Part shown: positions 46,601 through 56,749 of the stretch, one piece after another | Layout: each line of letters starts with the position of its first letter | How positions within the stretch are numbered: position 1 is the stretch's first letter | NCBI RefSeq assembly: GCF_036588685.1 | Contig: NC_086384.1 | Location: forward strand, 55,222,945-55,286,944 | DNA from: Mytilus trossulus | Taxonomy: Eukaryota > Mollusca > Bivalvia > Mytilida > Mytilidae | Direction of reading: 5' to 3' | Length of the DNA stretch: 64,000 nt | The notes under the pieces: generated by a model | Seen by the model: the letters and a program-made list of their open reading frames with translations, nothing else | Told to the model about the DNA's origin: nothing | Databases searched by the model: none | Made by a program: the position numbers and the translations under genes

Positions 46601-49600
46601 AAAAAAAGTAATTCAACAATATTCATAATGAACACTGTTTCGAAAAGTCAATTTTTTAAAGTAATTTTCTAAATTGTGTTTGAAACTTTTAAAAAAGCAT
46701 TTATTTATTAATTTGTTTGTTTGTTTTTTTTGTGTTTTTTTTAAAATTATTTTACAAACTATACTTTCCAGTATCTAAATAATTGTTTTGCACATTACTT
46801 GGTAATGTTTTCAACTGAAAACGTAGCATTGAGGTGTATTTTCTGGAATTTGCCGAGTATCACCGGAATGTCATGCGATAACGTTACGGAAAGGCATGTG
46901 ATAACAATCGAAGCATGTGATAAACTTTTCATATCAGCCCGATAAGCACCCATTCGAAAAATATGGAATTTACGTTTAATTTAATGCTATTATCATACAG
47001 TAAGAATCATATGTTATTTAGTCTAAGTATATGATAAAATATGTTATAAGTATACATTTCGAAAAATATGAAAAGTGAGCATGGACTAATATCCAATTGT
47101 TCAAAATATTTGAAGAAATTAAACAAAAGCTCGGTTATTAGACTTTTGACGATGTGAATTTAAGCATGGATGCAATTTGGGTACTCCTCATTACAGAATC
47201 ATGGAAGGTTTGGAGGTTGATTCAAACCCAATTTTTTTTATGACTCAATATGGATTAAAAAATAAATTGGTGTACCTATACAATAAAGAAGGATAGGGCT
47301 TCAAAATAAACGCAGTTTGGATATTTTTTTCTTGATCATAAAAAAACGTAGGTGAAAAAACTGTCAAAATAGGTGCAATTTGGGTTCCGTCACGTTAGCT
47401 TCTTTTCATTGTACCTGTTTCAGAGTGCTCTAAAATACTGATTTTATTAAAGACACGAATGAAATTTTGATTAAAAGTTGTGGATTTTCACAATTCCATG
47501 CGATACTTGTATTTTAAAGTAACTAAAACCCCTAGTGATCCCCTACATAAATTGACGGTGACATTGTTTTCTTTTTTCAACATACGTCATGTAACGTTTA
47601 TAACAAAATATGTGTCAGGGTCATGTGCATAGTAAAACTTTACACATTGGAAAAGTGAAACAACAAACAAAGATCTTCTTTATTGCGTTTGAAACTAAAC
47701 GTCTTGGAAAATTCTGACAGATCTGACAAATTATTGAAATTCAAAATTGTGTCACTTTCACTTATAATTTAACTCAAGCCTATGTTTCTTAGTAAAATAC
47801 AGAAAAGGAATTTCTGTCAATATTTTTGGTATAAAACTTATAAATCCCTTTTCTGTATTTTACTAAGAAACATAGGCTTGAGTTTAAAGGCTCTCTTGAT
47901 TTGAAGAAATTTGTTGTGACTCTTGGTCACACTTTATAGAATATAAAATAAATATGGTCAGTACTATTTATTTAATAATTATATCAATTTTCAGAAAGAT
48001 TATTCAAATTGTAAAAAACTATCATGTTTTATTGCATTAAATATTATCAGAAGTGTTTAAAAAAATTCTGCTAGGAATGATCCCACATATAAAAATTTCT
48101 TTCAATATAGCTAGTTTTTTATTTACATGTAGGTGTCATTATCAACATTTCTGAATTGTTTTTTTTTTTTTTTTTTTTTTTTACTTATATTTTGTCTTTT
48201 AATTTTTTACATTTAGTCCTTCTCTGAAAAATAGGGAAGTATCTCTTCATTATATTATCATAACATAGTTATACATCGAGTTTCGTTTATTTTCTTTCTA
48301 ATTTTTGTAGAGTAAACTCCTTTCTTAATTTTTATGCATTTTCCTGGGTTTTTTTTATGGTTTAATTTAAGATTTAAATTATTTAATTAGCAAAACAGTG
48401 AAATTTATATTTTACACCTCAGTAATCACACTGGTTCAAACTAGATTTTCATTAGTATAAACTCTTGCATTAAATTTACTCACTATATTATTTCGCTCTT
48501 TTTATTGGATATAAACTTTTCCTTTGTTGTTAATTGTTTATTTATACTATTGCAAAGTGTTTTCTTTACATTTTTGAATTTGATATTAATACGTTGAAAT
48601 TACGTTGACTGGTGGAGATAATCACTCGCACAAATCGGCATAAAATCCACCGCTTCGTTTTGAAATCAATTTGACGTTTGCGTATCCAACATTCTATTGC
48701 CGAGATATTTATATCGAGTGTTTGTCTTAATGAGATGCTTTATTAAATTTAAATTCAGCCCATCATTTAAGAGATAACTGTATTGTATTTGAAGCTTTAA
48801 GGACGTCCATCGGTAGTTTTACTGTCGCAAATTTAGTTTACCTGGCGACGCGGAGCGGAGACAGGTAAACGGGTATTTGCGACAGTAAAACTAGCGATGG
48901 ACGTCCGCAAAGCTTCAAACACAATACAGTTATCTCTATTCTAATGCAAAACAAGTTCATTATATTAAATTTCAATCATTATTTCAGTGTAAAATCTTCA
49001 TTAAAGAAAATTCCGGGAAAAATTTTATCTTCTTTGGTCCCTACACTAGGTGACGTCATAGTTATGCTTCCGGCGTCAAACATAAACACCGGGCGTTTTA
49101 TGGCTTCTGTGCCGCTTCAAAATGTGGGCATTTAAACTCACTAAATACAATTGTCGTAATAAAATTTTAACATTTGATAAAAAGGAGATTTTTAGGCGCA
49201 ACAAGTGAGTGTTTTTGTTTATAATTGTAGAAATAGCATGTCAATACATTCCGAAATTCAAAATGTCGGCTTCCCTAGTTACAGACAAGGAGATAGACAA
49301 TTTTACGCTTGCTGTCATCCAATCAGAACAATTGTTATAAAATAATTGCATAAAAATTTTAGTTTCCTCGTAGATATTTAGATTTTTCGATCAGGAGACT
49401 TGACAATTTTCACCCAAACTCCAAGTTTGCAGATAAAATAAAGAATAAAGGACTTTGATTTGATGCGTGAACTTTGACGAGAATAAACTATGGATACTCA
49501 AGATTATTTAGGTCAATAGGTTTTTATTACGACAATTGTATTTAGTGAGTTAATATGAGGTTTGTCTCGTCCGTTTTTTACTGAATTTTCACGGTCACGT

Positions 49601-52600
49601 GACTCTATTGTTGCTGATTAACTTGGGGTCAAACCGTGACCTGCTTTCCAACTGTAAGACTGTGAATTTTACGTACGTGTTTAAAATTATGTGCTGTTTG
49701 CATCATTTATAATTCTACCTAGTAGGTTAACATCAAGATCACCATCAAATTGGTAAGAAGATTTATATAATCGAATGTTTCGGTATATGTTAAGACTTGT
49801 ATATAAAAAGAAGATGTGATATGATTGTCAATGAGACAACTCTTCACCAGTGACCAAAATGACACAGCAATTAACAACTATAGTTCACCGTACTGCCTTC
49901 AACAATGACCAAAGCCAATACCGCATAGTCAGCTATAAAAGACCCCGATTTGACAATGTAAAACAATAGACCACTTTCGAGTTCATCCGTCACCGGATAA
50001 AATCGTCAATTATGCGCGCCTTTATGACGTCAAATACAAGACCGAGGGAATTACCTGTATCCCTGCACATTATTAAAACGTTCATCGAGTGTCTAAGTGA
50101 TCGTCATAAGTGAGGGGGGATAGGACCTTTATCAGGACTCCGGGATCGGGTCTTTTAAGGTAGCAATACACAGTTAGGAAAAAAACTTAAAATTGACACT
50201 CATAATTTTTAAACACCCTCTTTCCCCTCCTGTCTAACAAAGAAGGCTTTATATGTGTGTTATGCATGTATATGTTTGTAGAAAGAGAATCTTCCATAGA
50301 TTTGATTTCTAATGGTCATAAGGGTGAAATATAATCCCTTTTGGGTGTAACCATGGCAACAATCTGCATTTCTTAGATACCATGTCACAAAAGTCTCCAA
50401 AATTTGGTCTAAAGGAAAATTTCAATGAATTACAGTGATACCTTTCCTGAATCCATAGGTTAATATCTATCAATTGGTCCAAAAAAAAATCATATGTCTT
50501 CCTGCTCGTTTTTCCATAAAATTGAATTGAAAAGATCGAGCGCAAAATCTTTGTTGATAAACACTACAAAAATTTATGGACCTATGAACGGTACGGATAG
50601 GAAAATACGGACTGTCAATCATTGAATTGGCCTATACAACATGTTTAAATCAATCTAAATGTTCATATAAACCCACTAAGAAGGCTATATTATTCTTCAA
50701 TTATCTAGAAATCAATTTTATTGTACAAAAACTTTCATATTTAAAAAATTCACAGGGCCATAATGCGAAACTAAACTTCTAACTGTGTATTGCTACCTTA
50801 AAGCTCGGGATTTCGGGATTGACCCTTTCGTGATCCGGGAATCCTTTTTTTCGGATTTCGGGACTTCGGTATTTACTTTATTCAAATTCGGGACCTCGGG
50901 ATTTCGTTTTTTTAAGTCCGGGATTTCGGGATCAGAACCCCTCCTATCCCCCTCATAAGTACCTACTCACAATTGACAGCAGTGCTGATGTCAATTATGA
51001 GAATTTTATTTGCCAAATACGAAATGACACCAAAGCTGTTTTCAAGAGATGGGTGGCATTAAAGTAAGATCACATGGAGTCCTTTTATTTTTATTTTTAA
51101 CTTTGTATTCTAAAAGTTTACTCCAAGGAATTGGTTCCGCTTTCTGATAACCTTCTTTGATATTTCTGTGTTTGTACTCTTTCTTCCCTCTGGTTTTAAG
51201 TTGACGTAGCTGTTTTTTTTTGGTTGTTTCTGTGTTGAAACGTATTCGCTTGAATTTTATTGCATGACTTTAATGGGATGGTCTTAGCAAGATGAGCAGG
51301 ATGGCAACTTTTAGGGGACAGATATTCATCAGTGTCAGAAGGTTTACAATTTAATCTGTGGCTATGATGCCATCTGTGAGTGAGCTGGAAGTTTCGAGGA
51401 AGGCGATTTGGGATTAAGATTTCTCATGAGTAAATGTAATATTAGGATGTATGTTGTTGACATGAGTGATGAATGTATCTTAATCGTCGTCACTTTTATT
51501 CCATTTCATATCAGCATCATCTATAAATATAAACCAGTAAAGCGGTCGTTCGATAGAAGACTCAAAGAAATTTTAGTTTTTTTTTCTAATTTGTACATAG
51601 ATATGTTGGCATAAGACAGAGCTATTTTGGTACCCATAGCAGTTCCATTAACTTGTAAATAATGATCTCCATCAAAAGTGAAGTTGGTTTTTTTTTTGGT
51701 GCCAGCGTGAGAATTTTGACCAGGCATTCAGTAGGTGGATATTTCACTGGTCTGGAGTTCCAAACTTCTTTACATGCATCAATGCTTTCTGCATGTGGAA
51801 TATTTGTGTAAAGAGAGGTCATATCCATAGAAAAAATTGTGGTGTCGGAGGGAAGTGGAGTTAAGGCCTGCATTTTCCTAAGACAATCGGTTGTATCTTT
51901 AATGTGAGATGGTAAGTCTTCAACATGTTGATGAAGGGGGAAGTCAACGAATTTCCGATATTTTTTCCGTCGGATGACCGTTTACTGAAACTATAGGTCT
52001 TCCTGGGTTATTGGCCTGATGAATTTTAGGTTAAAGAAAAAGTTAGCTTCATCAGGCTTGTGTATCTCTGTAGGTGAAATCGGATGCACATATATATATA
52101 AATATATAATGTTTTCGTTACTTCTAGACAATAATTGGATAATTCTGCTCTGACTGCAGAAAAATGTTATACATGTTTCTCTTCGAAAATAGAAATTATA
52201 AAGACAGAATTCGAAAAAAGATTCCAAACCAAGGATACAGAGGATACAGAGACAGGTAATAATAGTATTAAAATCGAAAAGGAAGAACCAGAACCAGAGA
52301 AGAAAGAATTAATAGAGGGTAAATATTTATAGTTGTTGGTTTTATTTTGTACTGATTATCCTTTTTTCTACTCTGTTCTCTTTTGTTTATTTTATGACTT
52401 GATCCTTATTGCTCCGACATCTCACAATCGGCATCATCAAGTTGATCCGTTTATCAGTCTCTTTCTGGGGGAAAGCCTTTTTTAGATTGCCCATGTCATT
52501 TCTGGGGAAAGCCTTTCTTTAGATTGCCCATGTCTTCTCTGGGGAAAGCCTTCTTTAGATTGCCCATGTCTTTTCTGGGGAAAGCCTTCTTTAGATTGCC

Positions 52601-55600
52601 CATGTCTTTTCTGGGGAAAGCCTTCTTTAGATTGTCCATGTCTTTTCTGGGGAAAGCCTTCTTTAGATTGCCCATGTCTTTTCTGGGGAAAGCCTTCTTT
52701 AGATTGCCCATGTCTTTTCTGGGGAAAGCCTTCTTTAGGTTGCCCATGTATCTTTCTGGGGAGAGGCATCTTTAGATTGCCCATGTCTTTTCTAACTTTT
52801 CTAATCTTGATTACTAAATATTTTGCCACTTTGTCCATCTGACCTTATACGACCTTGATATTGTCCATCTAACCTTATACGACCTGGATATTCTTAAATT
52901 TATTTGTCTTATACATTGTATTCTCTTTTCTTTATAGTTTGACACCCCATTATTCTTTATTCCTTTCTTTCTAATTTTTCTTTATTCCTTATTTTTTTTG
53001 TCCAAGGTCCATTCTTCTCAATTGTCTGAACCCAATCCCGACCCTACGCTATGAAGTACTTTCATTGTCTTCTCATTTCTTCCGTGAAAATCACTACGCA
53101 GTCAATTCTTTATTTTTCTAGAGAGATTTCACTGTTGAATACTGCTAGTCTCCTTTCTGACTAGTTCTAAACTACCGGATCTCACTTTATGCATATGGAC
53201 TCCCTATATATATAGCTACAAGAATATGCGAAAAGTACGGGCTTCAACAGCAAGCTATAGAGTCCCAAAATGACTAGTGTAAAACCATTATGATTTAAAC
53301 GGAATAACCAACGGTCTAATATATATATATATAAAAACGAGAAACAAGAAACACTAATGAACCACATCAACAAACGACAACTACTGAACATCAGATTCTT
53401 GACTAAGAACAGGTATTTTATACGTCCAAGCCTTCATCCTTATCTAAAACAATATACTAGTGTAACACCACAACATAGAAAGACACAGTATGAATTATCA
53501 ATTTAAATGGCTTCACTCAATCAAAAGACATTTTAACACAAGTGAATATACTCTGAACGAATAAATTTGATTCAAACTCATTCTGCGAAATTTGTGTTAA
53601 AACAGAGGGAAATGAAGAGCGAAACTTCAGAAAATTAGGGAGTAATAAAAAGGAAGATGTGGTATGATTGCCAATGAGACAAAAGACCAAATGACACAGA
53701 CATTAACAACTATAGGTCACCGTACTGTACTGCCTTCAATATTGAACAAAGCCCATACCGCATATATAGTCAGCTATAAAAGTCCCCGATAAAACAATGT
53801 TAAACAATTCAAACGAGAAAACTAACGGCCTTATTTATGTAAAAAAATAAACGAAAAACAATTGGATGAGGGTTCAGAATAGGCCCCCATTTTTATTTTA
53901 TTTTATCGTATTTATTCTGCACGTTTTTTTTTTTTATCGATTCTGTAAACTAGGATAGACCTTCTTAAGAACAACTTAGCATTGTACTGCAGTAGACCTC
54001 ATAATTATATGACTGTGCAACAAGAATAATGGTAAAAATGTGCCAAATAACAATTAACAAAGCCATAAAAAAGGGAAAAAAAGAGTATATAATAATGGCA
54101 TTGGGTTGCTACACTATAATTAATACAGAAAAACGGACAGAATAAATAAAGAAAATAGAAAAATTCTCTATGAAATGAAAAATTAATGAATAAAGGCATT
54201 ACATTTAAGGTACACCCTTTTAATGTGTTAATATTAGTAACACAGATAGACCCTAGGCCTAATGCTTTATCAAATAATTATATTGTATTACTTTTACAGT
54301 GCAAGAACAAAATAGAAAAGTTGGATTGTTTGTAAGAATGACTGGGTTCCTAAGAAAGGTAGGGAACTTTTTTCTTCTGAAATGTATGGTATTGTATTCT
54401 TCCGTATAAGGTGTGGTATTAATTCTCCCTAAAGTTTAGCTACATTATTCTTACTGAATGTACTAGGGTACTTTATCTTTCGAAAGGTACTATGGTATTT
54501 TATTCTTCCGAAAGGTAGGGTACTTTATTTTTTCCGAAAGGTAAGGTATTATATTCTTTCGAAAGATAGGATATTTTTTTTCTCCGAAAGGAATGCTATT
54601 GTTTTTTTCCGAAAGGTAGGATATTGTATTCTTCCAGAATGTATGCGACTTTATTCTTCACAAAGAAATGGTATTTTATTTTTCTCTAAGATATGGTATT
54701 TTATTTTTTTCGAAAGGTAGGATATTTTTTTTCCGAAAGTTGGCGCCAATTTATGGCGAGTTCCAAATATATGGCAGATTCATTATCTATGGCAGATCTT
54801 TCTCATAACGTCACAATTGAATAACGCCATATTACATCGTCGCTGATTACGATGGCGGAATCCATAGATTTGATCACCTTTCAAGATGAAGGTATTTCAC
54901 CCGACAATAGTTCTACTATATGGTTTAATTTACCGTTTGAAGGAAGATGTGACCTTTTATCCTAAAGAGGGTCTTCATCACGGTCTGTATTTATAATTTG
55001 TCTATACCGCTTTCTCTTTCTATATTTATTTTGCAAATTATTCTGCATTTTTAATCTTTAAAACCCAAATATTCCCTGTTATGAAATTATTCGACCGTTT
55101 TGCTGTATTTTGTATTCTCTATTCTCTATACTGTAAAATCCCTTAAAATGCATAGTTATTGAAGATTTATTGTATATTTGTGAGATATTTCGTTTCAGAA
55201 GTCTACGTCTTACAAAAAAGAGAAAAAGTTAAAACAGAATGTCAGACAGGGTAAAAAATATAATATTTTTGTAAAGTTTATTTTGAATAAGAGAAATGAC
55301 TTGATAAATGCGCATGCTCAACACACGATAATTCTCAGTCTCGATGAGGTGGGTCTCATTGGGGTCTAAGCGTGACGCGGGATTGCCGATTTTTTGTAAG
55401 CATGACGCTTGAAAGTCAAATGTTTGTGCCGTGAAAACGGGAAATGAAGTCTATTTCGCGGGACCCGGGAAATTACCAAAAAAAAATACAAAAAAAAATT
55501 AAAAGTACATAGTGAATGCGGGACACGGGAATCTGTCCAAAAAAAAGCGGGATCCGGGATCAGAACCCTCAATGAGATGAGTGTCTAAGGTGTTGCGGAA

Positions 55601-56309
55601 TTTAATCGCCTTCGAGTCACTATGTCACGAATAAAATGAAGGTCAGTATTTTAAATGAGACGTCAGGTCAGTTTTTACAATGCCGTTAAAGACGCTCAAG
55701 AACAAGTATCAATCAAGTTGGAAATCATACCACAGCTCTATGGCAATATATTGGGGCGTGCTTGCTTATAATGCCGGGTGTTATGATTGGTATAATATGT
55801 ATTTAAATTCAATACATTGGTAAACTGCAGACCAATCTATCATCATATAGATTGCAGTTCATATTCAAATCGCAGAAACATGTTATCGTCCAGAATGTGC
55901 ATTTTAACCACTACTTAGCGTTTAACGGGAAAACATATTAGCTACACATAAATATGCCATACAAAACACGTTATATAATGAGGTCAATTGAACTTGGTCA
56001 TGTCAAAGCAGTCCAGGCCATTACCAACTTTAAGACTTTGATTATTTCGACATTTTCTACAACTGTTTTATCAATAATTTTTGAAGATAAATAATGATGA
56101 AAAATATAATGAGTATTAACTTTGTTCTAACAGCATCCTCAGTTTCGAATTGTGCACTTTTTCTTGAATTCCTTGAATTTTAAGACACATCTTTATGTTT
56201 ATTTTCAATTTTGCAGGAAAAAGTAAAGACTCAGGATCCAGATCTTTCGTGGGCATGTTCCATTGCTGCGTATTTAACTGATTATGATTTTCGGAGATTG
56301 CTTGTATAA
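43674..56309 (+). CDS. Candidate five-exon gene of unknown function
   Basis: Five stretches with GT/AG borders and agreeing phases: 43674-43767, 45179-45313, 52160-52318 (or ending 52255), 54300-54358 and 56217-56309. Joined, they give 540 bases with one stop at the end, a 179-residue protein. Exon 1 is basic ([11 protein letters not shown]). Exon 2 is acidic and ends in [16 protein letters not shown]. Exon 3 has CYTC, a coiled-coil-like segment and an [11 protein letters not shown] stretch. The last exon carries [17 protein letters not shown]. No family recognised and no signal peptide or membrane segment. The composition and phase agreement argue for a gene, but I chose the exons by eye, so chance is not excluded. 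Introns are long and transposon-filled. A separate possible start exon lies at 54852-54891 (MAESIDL) with a phase-1 donor. Confidence 0.35.
44686..44796. repeat. Near-perfect foldback hairpin
   Basis: ACGGAAGCGTATTAGCGCCA pairs perfectly with its complement ending GCTTCCGT, and CCCTATGTTT also pairs inside. Only about 20 bases of loop remain. A recent or actively copied foldback MITE. Confidence 0.8.
45977..47397. mobile_element. 1.4 kb MITE with CCCAAATTGCACC ends
   Basis: Left end TAACGTAAGGGTACCCAAATTGCACC-like, right end its imperfect inverse. The motif ACCCAAATTGCACC is repeated twice at the left and twice at the right (47171 and 47366). No coding content. It encloses the foldback at 46264-46395. 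Confidence 0.65.
46264..46395. repeat. Foldback hairpin inside the MITE
   Basis: TTTTTCATATCGCATGTATT and its complement form the arms, with GGCTGATATTGA pairs inside and a GAGCCGCATGGCTC centre. Confidence 0.75.
47771..47884. repeat. Foldback hairpin
   Basis: The arm AACTCAAGCCTATGTTTCTT continues through TAGTAAAATACAGAAAAGG and pairs fully with the right side. The loop is about 35 bases. Confidence 0.8.
48771..48936. repeat. Foldback hairpin, long arms
   Basis: GAGATAACTGTATTGT...GACGTCCATCG...TTTTACTGTCGCAAAT pairs with the right side with few mismatches. The centre carries GGCGACGCGGAGCGGAGAC. 47885-48770 is AT-rich and holds a 30-base T run near 48160; no gene seen. Confidence 0.8.
49136..49549. 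mobile_element. TTAA-flanked MITE
   Basis: ACTCACTAAATACAATTGTC at the left is mirrored by GACAATTGTATTTAGTGAG at the right, about 30 bases of inverted repeat. TTAA lies at 49132-49135 and 49550-49553, as for piggyBac- or Kolobok-type elements. Non-coding. Confidence 0.7.
49805..49985 (+). repeat. Dispersed repeat R2, 3'-truncated
   Basis: Matches the first half of R2 (AAGAAGATGTGATATGATTG to GACAATGTAAAACAAT), then stops. Confidence 0.7.
50112..50952. mobile_element. GGGATC-rich hAT-type element, split by another MITE
   Basis: Flanked by an exact TCATAAGT duplication (50104-50111 and 50953-50960). Ends GAGGGGGGATAGGA and TCCTATCCCCC are inverted. The body has CGGGATTTCGGGAT and GGGATCAGAACCCC motifs, as in 13803-14016. 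Interrupted at 50158. Confidence 0.8.
50159..50797. mobile_element. TTAA MITE nested in the hAT-type element
   Basis: A 19-base terminal inverted repeat (GGTAGCAATACACAGTTAG) and TTAA on both sides (50155-50158 and 50798-50801). Taking it out rejoins the host element as in its relative at 13803. 639 bases, no coding content; the 78-residue minus frame is a shadow. Confidence 0.85.
51250..52030 (-). pseudogene. Penelope-like element reverse transcriptase relic
   Basis: Minus-strand blocks in the right order but in several frames: [36 protein letters not shown] (first catalytic Asp), [29 protein letters not shown] (catalytic Asp pair), [16 protein letters not shown] and [16 protein letters not shown]. 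This is the Penelope-like order. Stops and frameshifts split the gene and the GIY-YIG endonuclease end is not recognisable, so it is dead. It lies in a long intron of the candidate gene. Confidence 0.8.
52466..52790. repeat. 36-bp tandem repeat, about nine copies, open on both strands
   Basis: Unit TTTCTGGGGAAAGCCTTCTT plus TAGATTGCCCATGTC. The length is a multiple of three and no stop occurs on several frames, giving 12-residue repeats ([12 protein letters not shown] type on the minus strand, [12 protein letters not shown] type on the plus). It is likely an intronic minisatellite. Confidence 0.85.
53215..53480 (+). repeat. Dispersed repeat R3, partial
   Basis: Starts in the CAACAGCAAGCTATA part and runs through AACCAACGGTCTAATATATA to the CACCACAACATAGAA segment. 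An AT microsatellite sits inside. Confidence 0.65.
53646..53860 (+). repeat. Dispersed repeat R2, partial
   Basis: AAGGAAGATGTGGTATGATT to AACTAACGGCCTTATTTATG. The remaining interval 53861-54299 is AT-rich without a feature. Confidence 0.65.
54360..54745. repeat. Degenerate tandem repeat, CCGAAAGGTA unit
   Basis: More than ten units of about 25-38 bases combine TTATTCTTCCGAAAGGTA and TATTTTATT. Copies vary strongly. It starts right after the exon 4 donor of the candidate gene. Confidence 0.7.
55355..55576. mobile_element. Short GCGGGA-rich MITE
   Basis: CTCATTGGGGTCT at the left is roughly inverted in AGAACCCTCAATGAG at the right. The body repeats GCGGGA(C/T)CCGGGA and shares GGGATCAGAACCC with the 13803 and 50112 elements. 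Minus frame 55366-55572 is a shadow. Confidence 0.5.
55577..56216. other. Interval without a recognised feature
   Basis: Only AT-rich sequence was seen before the last exon of the candidate gene; a good pyrimidine tract and TTGCAG precede that exon. Confidence 0.3.
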
Positions 56310-56749
56310 AAAATATAATGCATTTAAAATATAAATAAAAAAAAAACAAAAACAAAAACAAAATACAAAAAAAAAATATAAAAGATGTGACCTTAAAAAA
56401 ATAAATAATCTGAAATTTAAAAAAAAATTGATATTGTATGTGTTTTATATTGTCACCATAAGGGTCTAGCATGGGGTTTCTTATTTTTATTTTCTGTATA
56501 CTATTTGATTTTTAGGGAAGTATATCTTTATTTTTTAATAGTTAACGTTTATTCTGTAAAATTCTATTCTTCTATATAACTTATATATCATCCTGGTCCC
56601 ATTAACACATTCTCCATTTATTTTATTTATCTTACAGACACCTTCTACCTTTGATAACTATTTTTTCCGGTACTTATTTCCACAAGTGGAGGTATACTTA
56701 TCACGATTAAACGTACACTCTTGTTTCTTTCAATTATGATTGAGTATTT

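Noticed and set aside
52524..52775. 83-residue plus-strand repeat protein
   Set aside because: Equally long frames exist on the other strand; no splice or start support.
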